Shown: in pieces, positions 10,801 to 22,539 of the stretch
How positions within the stretch are numbered: the stretch's first letter is position 1
Layout: each line of letters starts with the position of its first letter
NCBI GenBank assembly: GCA_036877525.1
Contig: JAZGTH010000098.1
Location: 1,302,001-1,366,000 of the forward strand
Reading direction: 5' to 3'
From: Chromobotia macracanthus
Taxonomy: Eukaryota; Chordata; Actinopteri; Cypriniformes; Botiidae
Length of the DNA stretch: 64,000 nucleotides
The notes under the pieces: model-generated
Databases searched by the model: none
What the model saw: the letters and a program-made list of their open reading frames with translations, nothing else
Told to the model about the DNA's origin: nothing
Position numbers and translations under genes: made by a program

Positions 10801-11016
10801 ACAACAACTCCAAACAGTGATGTCATTCTGTGATAAACCTCTTGATAATTCAGGTTTTTTTAATGTAGAGGCTCAAATCAGCATGGAACCCAGTTTGGTT
10901 CTCTGTTATCAAAATATGCAGTATGTTCTTTCATTAAGCTACTGAAACTGCCAGACTACCCAATTAGATATGCCAATACATGCCATACCAATAGATATGC
11001 TTTTCTTCAGACATCA
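7801..11016. other. Upstream flank without visible genes
   Basis: AT-rich. Apart from a tandem duplication (8210-8300) I see no exon pair, RNA gene or full mobile element. Reading frames here are short and without codon bias. Confidence 0.5.
8210..8300. repeat. Two-copy tandem duplication, about 45 bp unit
   Basis: 'tcaactactgtctctggga' followed by 'tcttctcttattaggatcaa' occurs twice (about 8210-8252 and 8254-8300); the second copy has a few inserted bases. Confidence 0.9.
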
Positions 11017-11018
11017 TG

Positions 11019-11088
11019 CATGCGTTGCAGTGCATGCGTTGCAGTGCATGCGTTGCAGTGCATGCGTTGCAGTGCATGCGTTGCAGTG
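11019..11088. repeat. 14-bp minisatellite, five perfect copies
   Basis: Unit CATGCGTTGCAGTG repeated five times without change, with partial units at both ends. Each junction recreates the palindrome TGCATGC. Confidence 0.97.
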
Positions 11089-11173
11089 CATGCTTACACT
11101 AGCTCCTTATACACTTTTTGAGCAGCACAATTTTGGCATCTTCAAGAACCTCCTTACTTCACCCCGATAGTAA

Positions 11174-11290
11174 TGGAGAGCAAGTAAAGTAACCTGCAGT
11201 TTTATGGTTCAAACAGAGATGGCGATAGAGAGGCGACACTTACGGATTGAAGCTTCTCTTAGAGGTGAAATGCCTGCCGTGGTTTTCTTC
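11174..11290 (+). repeat. Dispersed repeat fragment (copy 1)
   Basis: 'taaagtaacctgcagttttatg', then 'gatagagaggc', recurs in diverged form at about 13340-13445. The shared order of blocks shows they are copies of one repeat. An apparent signal-peptide-like reading frame here is therefore not trusted. Confidence 0.6.
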
Positions 11291-12291
11291 TGTAGCTTGT
11301 TGCTTCACATGTTATTAACGGGATTCTCGTGGCTGGACATTTCTTTTTGTTTTGACAAGTTGCACAAATGTTTCAGATGTTTAAGGTAAGTTCAGATGAT
11401 CACGGGTTGGGTTCAACTCCGTGATGTTGTGATCCGCTTTTTCACAAAAGTTTTGTGTGCGCGTTTTATCGTTGCACATCAGTTCATAAGTTAGTCTTAA
11501 CTTTAAATTAAAACACTATCTTTTGACAAAAATGATTGTCATTTATTTTAAGTAATTCATCAATAGCAGCCAGTATTATAAAATAACAAGACATTACCTC
11601 ATGCACAGGTGTACGTGTGATCTGTAAGTATGTATATTCACAGAATATATCCTCTTATATTTTTGTATGCTTTGCATTTTATATATTGTATTATAATATA
11701 TGATATTCTTTTGCAATGAAATTGTTTCTAAATACTCGGATACAAGGTCGTGAAAACTGAGCCACAGAAATGTTTGTCGTTGTAGTAACTCCAAGTGACC
11801 GGTTGAGGGCAGGAGACAGTCGTTTTCAAGTCCAGCAACTTGAACATTAGAAAGCACAGAGACAAAGAGCTGTTGTTCAGGCATGCAGATGCTGTAGTTT
11901 CCTACATAAAGAGTATGATATCATGTTAGCCAGAATGTTTCCTCTATAAATCATCGCTGGACTGAGTTATGCTTTGTTTTTAGACTCTGAGTGTGAAAAA
12001 TGCTGTATGAAAGACAGGGAAGATAATCAGACTTAAGGTTACATTTACAACTTTAACTTTAAATGACCTTACATTTACAACTTTATAAAAAACAAACAAA
12101 GTTTTGGAGTCAGTATTGAGTGGTTTAGGTTTAGTTGCAGAAGTTTAATACAAACCCCAACCAGAATGCTTGAGGAAAATTAATACAGAGTTGCTTTGTA
12201 AACAATGTTATGTCCGCAGTAGTCAAGATGGGTTGAAGATTTAGCACAAGGGTTAAGATGGTGGTTGAATAAAGTTGGCTCTGCTCTGCAG
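11291..12291. other. Non-coding stretch before the 12.3 kb exon-like island
   Basis: AT-rich. The segment 'ttacatttacaacttta' is duplicated 33 bases apart near 12040-12085. No gene seen. Confidence 0.4.
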
Positions 12292-12453
12292 GGCATCTGA
12301 GTTCCTGGCAGTGTCAGCTGGAAGAACAACTGGCTGATGCCAACATCCCCCTCTACCTGGCACTGTGCCCTCTGCGTGCCCGTGCCGTGCACCGAGTTGC
12401 CGCGACAACCAAAGCAGTGAAGTGTAGCAGTCCCAGCTGCAGCCCGGAGCAGA
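12292..12453 (+). CDS. Candidate internal coding exon, unknown gene
   Basis: Acceptor ggctctgctctgcag before 12292, donor CAGA|GTGAGT after 12453. Only one plus frame is open, for 53 codons, reading HLSSWQCQLEEQLADANIPL then YLALCPLRARAVHRVAATTK and KCSSPSCSPEQ. About two thirds of third positions are G or C, against an AT-rich background, and the segment is clearly richer in CpG than its flanks. It would be a phase 1-1 exon, the class common in genes for extracellular modules. I do not recognise the protein. No matching upstream exon was found; the reading frame near 11.2 kb is repeat-derived and out of phase. It could also be a retained fragment of a decayed gene. Confidence 0.45.
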
Positions 12454-12715
12454 GTGAGTAATCCTGTGTTTACAGTGAATCTTTACACACACGCACACAC
12501 ACACGCACGCAAGCATATACTTACTGACCTAGTCCTGCACTCTTAGTCAACTGTTCTATTTCCACCCTCCCTTAACTTTTTGTCTTAGTTTGTATGTCTC
12601 TTCTCTTGCAGAGAGTTGTTGCTTTCCGAGTCGTTTCTTCTCTGAAGCAGTGCATAGCGGAATAATGGCAACAATGTGAATTCTGTTTATTCTGTTTTTC
12701 TGTTGTCCTGTCCAG

Positions 12716-12827
12716 TTTCCACCATGTGAACCTTTATGGTGAGCAGCAGTTCAAAGGTTCAATCACAGGGCAGTACTCACAACCCAACTTTGTGGACATA
12801 GTTTCCCTCCGCAGCCTTTTACCTTGA
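12716..12827 (+). CDS. Candidate terminal coding exon, unknown gene
   Basis: Acceptor gttgtcctgtccag. One frame runs 36 codons to a TGA (FHHVNLYGEQQFKGSITGQY, then SQPNFVDIVSLRSLLP). Mild third-position GC bias (about 57%). Its phase (needs two bases from the previous exon) does not fit the 12292-12453 exon, which leaves one base. A donor-like ATG|GTGAGC inside it (12738/12739) would instead make a 23-bp microexon. Low certainty. Confidence 0.2.
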
Positions 12828-13339
12828 TTCTTTGAATTCTTTGGTGCAAATGCGTATTTACAGTATGAACAATTTGGATGCTTTGAATTCCTGTCTTACT
12901 CTCTCTTACTTTTCCTTTCTGTTCCCCCTCCCTTTGTCCCTCTCTCGGGTCTGTCTCTGTATCTCACTGTTGTGTGGTCAGTAGTGTTTTTGGAACTGAA
13001 GGCAGTATAATGGTTCTAGTGAGAGCATAAGTGGGTGTTATTGCAACTACAAGCACTTGTGTGTCCCAGAGGCTGATTTTTATAGCAGATAACCGACTTT
13101 AATATTTTTTTCATACAGAAGTCACATTTAACACTGTCAGTTCGTATTTTTTTGTTTAAAATGATCAAACAGCAGTTATTGAGCATATAACATATCTAAC
13201 AGATCAGTGTCTCCTTACCTTACTCCGATTCGCAATAATATGTTTATAATACTGATTTATAATTTGAGCTGTCGGGTATGTTTTCCCAGGAAATGTCACT
13301 TTGGCTTTATTTGACTTCAACACACATAAAAAAAAATTT

Positions 13340-13445
13340 GTAAAGTAACCTGCAATTTTATGTTTCCAAAAGATGATGATAGAGAGGCAAAAGTTATGAA
13401 TTGCAGCTGGATTGCAGATTCCAGATTCTACTGTTTTCCTCCTTG
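13340..13445 (+). repeat. Dispersed repeat fragment (copy 2)
   Basis: 'gtaaagtaacctgcaattttatg' then 'gatagagaggc', collinear with 11174-11290. Confidence 0.6.
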
Positions 13446-14629
13446 ACACAGATGACACAGTTTGGTCGTTTAATTCAGTTTAATGTCTACAGTTTAAACA
13501 GTTTCTACAGTTTCATTTCTAAAGTCCTCAGGGCCTGTAGTTGAAGAAATACCCCAGTATTCTGGCACAGAAGAACTTGTGTGGCACTCTCAAAATGTCA
13601 GCTGGCGAGTCTGATCATATCGCCATTGTGACTTTGCAGGGACTGTGGTCTGACTCAGATCTGACTCACCGTTCCTGTGGGTTCTTAACTGATCTCTGCC
13701 CACAGCTGGGCTTGGAACGACCCCTCAGAAACTGAGCGCCTGATCAAAATAACTTGCTATCTGGATCTGTGTGGGGACATTATGGTGTGTTGTTTGGCCC
13801 CTGCGAAATTCAGAGAAAACACAGTGACGGCTATGAAATTTCTCCCAGTGGTGCGAACAAAATGTCAGAACACTTGTTGCGTGTTTCTATTCTGGTGATG
13901 GTGGTAATGATGGAGATGATTAAGATAATGACAGGGGCTGCAGTCATTGTGGTATCTGAATGAGGTCAGCAGTGTGGGCTTACAGCTATATAAAGAATTT
14001 ATTTTCACATTCAGGTGATGCTGCTCACATGGGGGCTGATTGCAGTAACTACAATAACCATGACTTAACCATTACATCATTAAATGATGCAATCACGAGA
14101 TCCACCCAACAATGTGGACAAAATGGTGATAATAGTGCTAATACTGTAAGTGTACTGTGAGGCCTGTAGAACAGTGTGAGCAGAGACTGAAGATCTTGTG
14201 TAACATCAGGCTAATGTGTCAGCAGCATTTGTTATCTAATCAGACGGACCTTAGAAGCTACATTAGGACCTCTCATATATTAAGTGGAGCTTTTAGCACT
14301 TTAAAAGTCCTCTTAAGACAGTTTTTAATATGTTTCACTATATGTGTAAGGACATTTAAAAAAGGTTAACGAAACCATAGTTGCACTATGTAGAGTTGCA
14401 CTGTATAGAATTTGGGAAATGTTTTTGTAGTTTCACAGTACGTTTTAGTTCTAGGCGATATACAGTATCAGTTAAATATAATACGTACAGTTTTAAAAGT
14501 GAGTATATGTTTAAATATCTACAAAATGCATGACATGCTGGGTTGGACAGACTCGTGCATAAGATTTTTATTGTAGCACAGTGACAAATGTGCAGTGAGA
14601 CAGGTAGAACAATGTGTCTCTCAGCTGTA

Positions 14630-14900
14630 AAGATGCAGGTGCTGTGTCGCTAAACGTGCTGAAGTCCATCTGAGTGGGACGGACCCAGTGCGCACACACA
14701 CATACACACACGCCCCTCTGTGCATGGGAACCAATCCACTCTGCCTTAGACTCCTCCCCCTGCCTCTGAGGCTCTGAGAGATCGCATCCAGGCCGAGCCT
14801 GCGAGAGTGTGTGCGTGTGTGTGCACGAGAGTGCACGTTTCACACGTGTGTGAGCCGTGGACCGGGCCGGTGCTGTAAGCTGCTTTGCAAAGGCTCTAGA
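14630..14900. promoter_or_regulatory. CpG-richer block, possible promoter or first exon
   Basis: About 15 CpG in 270 bp, CT/GC-rich, with aaccaatcc (CCAAT) near 14730 and CA/TG runs. CpG density stands out from the flanks. No TATA box or coding start is convincing on either strand. Confidence 0.25.
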
Positions 14901-16534
14901 GAGCAGCCGTTTCCTAGACACACACAGAGTTTGTTGTGGAAGACAGGAGCAGTTTTCACATGGTGCTGCATGACTGTCAGATGCTTAGCTTGAACACAAC
15001 GTGCCTTTTAGGCATGCATGCTTATGATTAACTAATGCATCTAATACCCATGAAGCTGCAGATTCATTGTTTTATTTGCTGGATGTTTAAACAAGCATGT
15101 TGCAACTGGTAGTCAACTGATATGGATTTTTCAGCAGCCGATGTCTCATAACTGGAGAGCAGGCTGGCCAGTGGCCATAAGAATGCCAATATACTAATAA
15201 TTTCATTATAGCAATTGAGATGTACAGATAAACACACGGCATTTAATGTTTTTAAACAATGTTTACTCAAAATTCACTAAAAACTATTACGCACTAGGGT
15301 GTTATATACAGAAAAGTAACATGAATTTAACAAATGCGTTTGCTGTAAACAAACAAGTTGTTTTCCCAGAAGCGAGGGAATAAACCAGCCCTAGTCAGTC
15401 TGTAATCCAAAATTTTTTGTAGTAGTGCAACATTCTGTTTTGACAACCTCATACTTGCGTCAGCAAAAAAATACAGTGTTTATTGTCAGGTGTAATCAGA
15501 GGTAGATTAACATTTGGGTACGTCTTCACATATTTGAAATGTGATCTTGTGTTGGAAACGCCCAGAGAAGAAAGAGGTGTGTGTTGTGTTTGCTTGCGTG
15601 AATGGTGAGTAAACTGCAGAGTGTTTGCAGGGCTGTATGCAGTGTTATTGCGCGTGGTGCCTGTCCTCTGTGGGAACAGGAATATCAGGTTTCCTTCGCG
15701 TGCGCAGTGTGTACTCAGTGTTTCCTCTGTGTTCTCCCGCTGTCAGCACAAAGCAGTGCTACGTCAATGCAACATGCCTCGCCGCTTCTTCTGTCATTGT
15801 GTTTGTGCGCATGCTATAAGCTGCACACGGTGTGCAGATTGTTATTTGACCAATGGGCATCTGTAAGTTCTCTCTGGTAATACATTAACACCTCAGGAGT
15901 GTGTAAAACATCAAACTGGATTTGAATTTCAATTAAATCAACAATGGGTAACAGAACTGAATCACAAAACAAATAAGATATGAGTGTTACAGAACATGTA
16001 GTCTCAAAGGAATCTCTTTAATAATTGTTTCTTCAAGACAACAGTGATATTAATTTGTAACACTTGAAACAAAGTTGAGATTCAACGTAGAAGCCATGGT
16101 TTTGAGGTAAAAATGCTTTCTCTTGTACCGGCTGAATATGCAGTGACAATTACAGTGTAAGTAGCCCATTTAAAGGTTAACCTGCCTGTAAAGTGTAAAC
16201 ACTGTAGCTCTGTGGTGCTATGAAAATATTGCTCTGTTTGTTTGAACTAGCCCAACGCAGCAACATTAGCCCAGCCAATCAATTTGTATGACTTGTGACA
16301 GACTCTGAGACCCTTTGTGCAAAAAAATGTATTTCAGCAATATTTTATTCAACGCTAATGGTGCAGAATTTAAACAGTTCGCAGGTAGCGAACTGTGATG
16401 AAACAAGCTGAGAACTTTGTTAGGTCTCCTGGGCAATAGAAGTTTTTCTCTTTGCTTCATTACAATTGTTGCCAATCGCATAATGTTTTAACACATATTT
16501 ATGGTACATTCTATATGATAGTGTTTTGAAGGTT
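14901..16534. other. Non-coding stretch
   Basis: Segment 15590-15860 is somewhat CpG-rich and has a good donor (GAATG|GTGAGTAA near 15605), but overlapping frames are all stop-poor without bias. Nothing else seen. Confidence 0.35.
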
Positions 16535-16535
16535 A

Positions 16536-16869
16536 AAGGCCCATTCACACCAGCAACAATAACTATAAAGACGACTCTAAAGGTAATTACATTAGCATTC
16601 ACACCAACAAATGATAACATTGTTTATTTAAGCATGTGTGCTGCAATAAATGTAGGGCCCTTTAAATTCAGATGGCTTTTGATTGGCTGTCAATGTTTAT
16701 TCATTTAACAGATGGGAAAAAAATTGTTCTGAAAAGATTCCAGAAGTATTGTTCCTCCGTATCGTGGTTGTTGTAGTGTGGGATCAGTTTTTCTCTTAAA
16801 TTGAGAATCATTTTGAACTTAATCTGAACTTTATCTTTATAGTCATCGTTCATGGTATGAACGGGCCTT
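16536..16869. mobile_element. Short inverted-repeat DNA element (non-autonomous)
   Basis: Left end AAGGCCCATTCACACCA pairs with the right end, whose reverse complement is AAGGCCCGTTCATACCA (15 of 17 match). About 334 bp, no coding. Internal 'aataactataaaga' near the left end is mirrored by 'tctttatagtc' near the right end, so the whole element can fold back. Confidence 0.75.
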
Positions 16870-17620
16870 CATTTATTTATAGATCAGATTAATTGGTTTG
16901 TGGTACTGGTGTCATCACCCATGTCCTATTTGGTTGGTAGAGATAAATAGGGATTGTTTGTGTGTTACATTCCATTCCCAGAAGATCCCCTGGTGACCCC
17001 CGTGGTGTCATGTTAGGGCTCTAGCAGGGCTGGAGGAGAAGTGGAGGCCCCCACTGACCCCTGATCGAGAAGAGAGAGAGCAAGATATCCATTCAACTTC
17101 ACCCAACAGCTTCTTTCAGCTGTTTATACTCTTCCCCCACACACTCTTTCCATCCCTCGTTCTTACTCAGCTTCTCCATTCAGACACTGGCACAACATTA
17201 AAGCCCCCGAAACAAAGATTGCATGTCTCTCTCAACAGTGCTACATCCATTTGCATTTTTCTGCAGATGCAACTGTCTGAGTGGGTTTCAGGTTTGCAAA
17301 CCTGTTATCTGTGTTAATGGACTTTAGTGCATTTGTGTGTATGTGTGTGTGTTTGGCTAAAGGGGATTTGTCTTGTGATGGGATTAGACAGAATAACCCA
17401 GACAAGAGGGTGTTTTGAGCAGCGATACAGTCTTGTATCAAAACCATGCTGGGCTTGTGTGTGTGTGCATGTGCATATGCATTTGTGTGCTGTTTGTGTA
17501 TATGTACTTTATGCTTGTGACTGCCTAGCAAGCCAAGCCAATGTGCATAAATCTATATTGTAGTCGTGGATAGGTAATGGTCTTACAGTGCATTAACTGT
17601 TTTTGATTAGTACGTGCTCC

Positions 17621-17705
17621 CTTCCCAGGGAGTGTATAACTTGAATGTACTGTAAGTCGCTTTGGATAAAAGCGTCTGCCAAATGCATAAATGTAAAATG
17701 TAATG
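17621..17705 (+). mobile_element. SINE 3' fragment
   Basis: Contains 'ttcccaggga' (B-box side remnant) and the tail gtcgctttggataaaagcgt followed by ctgccaaatgcataaatgta. Head missing. Confidence 0.7.
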
Positions 17706-18950
17706 TAAATGATTAGAAGGTATCTGCCCTAGTTTACTACTGTACATCTGTGTACGTGACCCACACAAAGCTACAGAATCTATGACCTTGTGGTAACACT
17801 CACACAAGGCAAGGTTGCACAGTGTGTACAGATCTTATCTTTGACAATAAACATATACGTATTTGTGTGCTTAAGAATGATCCTGTGTGGCTGGTGTTTT
17901 CTGTTGCATTGCAGATTGATCGAAATGTCTTGTACCGTTGCTTTAAACGGCTTGTTATACAATTTCATGGATCAGTTTGTACTGTCAGATTTTGTGTTAC
18001 TTCATTGTCTCTATTCTTACTGCCTAATTGTTTTTTTCTTAGTTTGCTTTGGAGCTGACAGCTTATCTACGCCGCCGCATCTTAAATACGTACTTTTGGA
18101 GACAGACTGAGCAAACTCGTGATGTTATCACGACTATTTGTGTGTGTGTGTGATGTAGTGGTGAGATTACCTTGCCTCAATGGCATGCGCCTCATATAAA
18201 CGTCTCCGCTTTCTAAACTGTCCGAACAATGCCTTCCAGTAGGGGGCAGTGTCTCCCCTGCCCCCTCTCACCCAAACATCCATTAACAGATTGTAAAATC
18301 TTAAATATGCACACAGATCCAAATCCTTCCATCATTGTGTCAGTGATGCATGATGTGTCTCCAGACATTTGCGTCTTACAAAAAATGTATATCTGAAGAC
18401 ATTTTGACTGGTGAGTCATAATATGAATAAGTCATTTTTAGTCAGTTGTGTAGTCACAATACTGTGTCAGTACTAAGCAGCGCTAGTTTTTTGTTATTGT
18501 GCCAAATATAGGCAATGAATAAGCCATTCAGTCTTAAATTGTTAAACAGAATAAACTGGTTTTACAACGCAAAATAGTTTTGATTAAAAAAAGTTTACTT
18601 TAATTCAGATTTGACTCTGTTTCCAGTCTTATTGTGAGCAGTTGATCTGTGCATGTTATTCAAAAGAAAAACAGTGTGTCTTGTAATCTCTCTCCACCTC
18701 AGAAATGGCCTGGATGACAGCATCAGCCCATTAAGTTTTTTAATCCCTCCCTCTAAGCACCTGTCATATAGAGACCACTATTCATGATCTAATACATTCC
18801 TGAGGCATAAAGTCAGGTCCTGCTCTACAAATGTTCTGGTTAAAAATCCTGTTTTTTCCATGTTGAAGTTAGAAATAGTAATAAAAGTTGGTAATGTCTA
18901 CTATTTGGTAATAAACAAATAGTAATAAATGAGAGTGTTTTTCCATGAAA
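17706..18950. other. Non-coding stretch
   Basis: No exon, RNA gene or repeat family recognised; short TG run near 18140. Confidence 0.4.
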
Positions 18951-18951
18951 C

Positions 18952-19284
18952 CCAGCTAACAATCTTAGGTTATAGGAATGCTTCCCTAACATTTCCATTA
19001 AGTAACAAAAACTGTAAAAATTTTATTTTGAATGTTCTGGGAGTGTTCAAAATGTCAATTTTATTAACGTTATTGCAAGGTTATAAGAACTTGATTTAAA
19101 CATTTTAATTCTGTAACATTTTTAAAACATTCTACTAGGAACATAAGAATAACATTTTTGATATAATGATATATAACATTTATAAAACCTTCTACTAACA
19201 TTACTGCAAGAATGTTTCTGATAACTTTGAGAGAACCCTTAGAGAACGATAGTCAATGTTCTGAGAACGTTCCCTGTTAGCTGG
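18952..19284 (+). mobile_element. CCCAGCTAACA-ended foldback element, full-length copy 1
   Basis: Starts CCAGCTAACA and ends TGTTAGCTGG, perfect 10-bp inverted ends. About 333 bp, AT-rich, many GTTCT/AGAAC motifs, no coding frame. The best reference copy for the family seen six more times in this window. Confidence 0.85.
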
Positions 19285-19914
19285 AAAAATAATTCATGCA
19301 TAATTTCAAACAAAAAAAGTAGCCATAGAATTGTGATTATGGATCTGTTGTCTTCTCTCGTCTCTGGGTAGGAGTTGAGGGGGCTGCACATGTCGTCAGC
19401 TCTGGTTTGCATTAGGCAGGTCTGACTGTGGGGAGCTTGATTAATGGCTGGAGTCAGAGGGGACAGACACATGAGCTCAGGGGAGTTGCACACAACAGCA
19501 TCCTGCAGACAACACTGCGTCTCTGCCGACACTACAGCATGTTAGTGGGTTTAACCATGAGCCCGGCATTTATCAGCCCTGTTCTTTGTTTATGCACAGA
19601 GTGGAACAGATGAGACACCTACAGCCATTAAATAAATACAGAAGATAGGGATGAATTTGTTACCACCAAATGTAAATTATATTGATGTTATTCTTTGTTA
19701 CAAATTGTTTTAAATCCCTATTGTATGTTGTTGTACAGTATGGCGGCTACAGCATATGTTGGATATCAATAACATTAAAACTCAATGGTTGACCAATGTC
19801 ATGAGATGAAACCTGAGCCAAAGATAATATGATTTGAGAGCATCTCACTAAATTGCATGAATTATTTTAGAGCGAATAATGATTGTTAATCACATCTACA
19901 TTGTTATCTAATTA

Positions 19915-19998
19915 TAGATAACATTGTTATCTTTTTGATAACTTGGAGAGAACTTTTAGAGAACATTAGCCAATGTTCTGAGGACATTCTCATATCAG
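19915..19998 (+). mobile_element. Fragment of the CCCAGCTAACA family (3' part)
   Basis: 'gataacttggagagaac' through 'gaacattagccaatgttctg' matches the last quarter of the 18952-19284 copy; the terminal TGTTAGCTGG is missing. Confidence 0.65.
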
Positions 19999-20119
19999 CA
20001 TTTTTTGAACTGTTCCTTTAATTTCTAATTTGCATAACATGCCCTCCTCTTCCCTTTGCACATATCATTGCAATCTTTCCCACATGTCAAATGCTTCTGC
20101 TGCTGCTGCTGCCTTACAG

Positions 20120-20190
20120 CTCCAGGACACACATATGAGATCACAGCCCAGAGTATCCTGGGCTACCAGTGGAAGGTCACTGAGAACTAG
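20120..20190 (+). CDS. Candidate terminal coding exon, unknown gene
   Basis: Acceptor tgctgctgctgccttacag, then 22 codons to TAG reading PGHTYEITAQSILGYQWKVT and EN. About 65% G/C at third positions. It needs one base from the previous exon, which fits the single base left by the 12292-12453 candidate (giving ...CSPEQ-T-PGHTYEI). 'PGHTYEITAQS' has the look of the last strands of a fibronectin type III domain, a weak resemblance. The minus strand also offers an acceptor/donor pair around the same DNA, so strand is not proven. Confidence 0.35.
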
Positions 20191-22070
20191 AGACGTCCAA
20201 ACCAGATGATGTAATCGAACACTCATCCGCACACACACATAATCATAAAGTCACGCACACTGTCCAACAAAACACCCCACCCACATGATGCGTGGTCTCT
20301 CTCAGGATATGACAGTGTTAGTGGTGGATATTAATACTCCTTTAGCTCCATACAAGAGAAAATATCTGACAGGAGCTATTTATAGTGCTACAGGCAAGCA
20401 CACAGGGATCGACTAGCACTCAATACCGGCTATTTTGGAGAGCAGCACTCACAGAAATAGCAGACGCATATTGAATCCAGAACAAGAGGGACAAAGAAAC
20501 CTGGTCGTGGAAATGCGATATCTATTAATAGCATAACGACAGCAATTAACGCTGCAGAGAACATGAGAGTATGCGCCACTAACACAGCAGACACTCAGGC
20601 GCTTGTGTTTATCCTGCTATGTTGTGAGACTAGGTCTGCCTGTGGTATCTGTTTTGGGATCAGTCGCCTCTTCATTTGTCCGTGACCAAAACAAGCACAA
20701 GATACAGAACTTGCTTGTTCTTAATAAGCCAAAACACTCATACTCTCTAATTATTTTTTAGGGCGCCTGGCAATGTCGGGTGAGTTGAGAAATGACGTAT
20801 GTCAATGTCAATATATCACAATGGTCTGTCAGTGAAACCGCACCTGTCACGAAAAACATGAAAAACATGTTGTGATTTTTGGTTCTCATATTTTCATTCT
20901 GGCAGCAAATAAATGTTGAATATATTTGTCCCTGCTCTCAGTTTTAGAGAAAAACATTCAAATCAAACTTTTGATGATAAAAGTCCACTGACGTGAATGG
21001 TTTTACAAGACTGTTGAGTCATAACAGATGTTTGATTAGAATTTTCTGCATTTACGTCAGCAAAGATCATACTATCATTTAATTTAAACCATGTATGATG
21101 TTGCAGTTCCTAACAGAGTTATTGTCTACTGTTGTAGAGCCAGTCCATTTTTTCCCTTGTTTGGCAAGTCTTCATTTCTGCTCTCATTTTATGCAGGTTT
21201 GAAAACAACTACTTCAGCTACATGCCTGTCTAATCATGTCCAGTTTAAGATCATCTGGGAATCTGAATCTCACCGCATCACCAACAGAACAGGAAGTAGG
21301 AAGTGGAAGGGTCGACCTTGAGCTTGGTTTTTGAGCACCCATATTGTCCCAGTCTCTCTAATGATTCAGAGTGGTATGAATTACCTCAAGCTGAGCTTTT
21401 TTTACGCCCCTCCCCCATCCCCTAACAGGAAAATGCAGGCGATCAGCAGATAGCAGCAGTGAAAAAGCAAGAACAGCAGCTATCCTGTTCCTCAGCTACA
21501 GGCCTCCAATGTGGAGAACGTTCATTGAGATCCATTCATCAAGCTGACATTCCAATAAGAGATTCCTGTGATGAGATCCAAGCACACTGCTACCTTGTGA
21601 AAGCAATTTTCCCCTTCATGTGCTTCAGGACAGCAATAGTGGGTTAGACTGGGAGTGAGGCCGTCTTAACTGCTCAGCATGCAGAGTTGACAGAACCTAT
21701 AGATTTCCTTATGAAGAGCTGTTTTGGCAGCCCATGTGTCATTAAGGCACATTCATACCGGTCTTCAATAATCTAATGTGACAATTAGCCAAAGATGAAT
21801 GTGACAGGTTCTTTGAATACCAACAAACACAGCAGTTCTGTGTACACAGACGAGGTCACTTCCTGCTGTCCTCTAGAATCAGAAGAGCAAAGAACAAATG
21901 TCCTCCAGCATGTCGGGAACATGTGAAGATCAGTCCAAAGTGACAGGGATTGAGATGAGTCATATTCATCTTTTGCATTTATGAAAGATGACTAGGGTAG
22001 ACTGAAGGTGAATGGGGAAACAAGATTTAATTTAAGATTTAATTTAGAGTTACTATTGCATCCCAACCCT
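20191..22070. other. Non-coding stretch after the 20.1 kb candidate exon
   Basis: If 20120-20190 is a real last exon this would include its 3' untranslated region; no AATAAA is close to the stop. No repeats recognised. Confidence 0.3.
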
Positions 22071-22345
22071 TAAAGTGATAGTATATCAAAAATAAAAAAA
22101 AAATGTTGTCATGTGCCTTATGTAATTTCATACCAGTATGACAGTCAGTTTGATGTGGAAAGTTTGAAGTTTTTTTTTTTTTTATTGAATGTTTTCTTTG
22201 TTTTTCCTGTACATTCAAAGTGGATGGGGACCAGGAACTGCTGTGGTCACCATTCACTTTTAATACATGGAGGACAGCTACTTGGATATTGTGACTCTTA
22301 CAGTATATGTTCCACAAAAAGAGTGATGACTAAATTTCATCATCC
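22071..22345 (+). mobile_element. Diverged 'gatagttcac' repeat
   Basis: 'taaagtgatagtatatcaaaaat' corresponds to the family start; the inner 'cattcaaagtggatggggac' block is diagnostic of this common cyprinid non-autonomous element. Confidence 0.6.
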
Positions 22346-22539
22346 ACAATGGTCATTAGAACACCCGCACTTTAAAGCCTACCCTGCAAATATGAGTCCA
22401 AGAATAGGTCATCCTCTCTGCCTGCCTGACAAAGATCCAGTAGGCATGTCAGATTCATGCTGTATAAGGAAGGGTGCTTTCTCTGGATGATGTCATGACA
22501 AACCGGAGGTCATGCTCATATCTGGAGTGAACCGTGTTA

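Larger units (their letters stand above)
12454..14629. other. Non-coding stretch with a diverged repeat copy
   Basis: Aside from the 12716-12827 candidate, it holds the second copy of the 'taaagtaacctgca' repeat (13340-13445). Otherwise nothing recognisable. Confidence 0.4.

Noticed and set aside
11204..11389. Signal-peptide-like frame followed by a GTAAGT donor
   Set aside because: Its first half is a dispersed repeat also present at 13340, and its phase does not fit the 12292 exon.
14568..14921. Overlapping minus-strand frames with CACACA-encoded His-Thr runs
   Set aside because: Translation of CA/TG repeats; no real protein features.
16981..17015. Short C-terminal-exon-like text after cattcccag (DPLVTPVVSC, stop)
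   Set aside because: Only about ten codons; too short to separate from chance despite a compatible phase.
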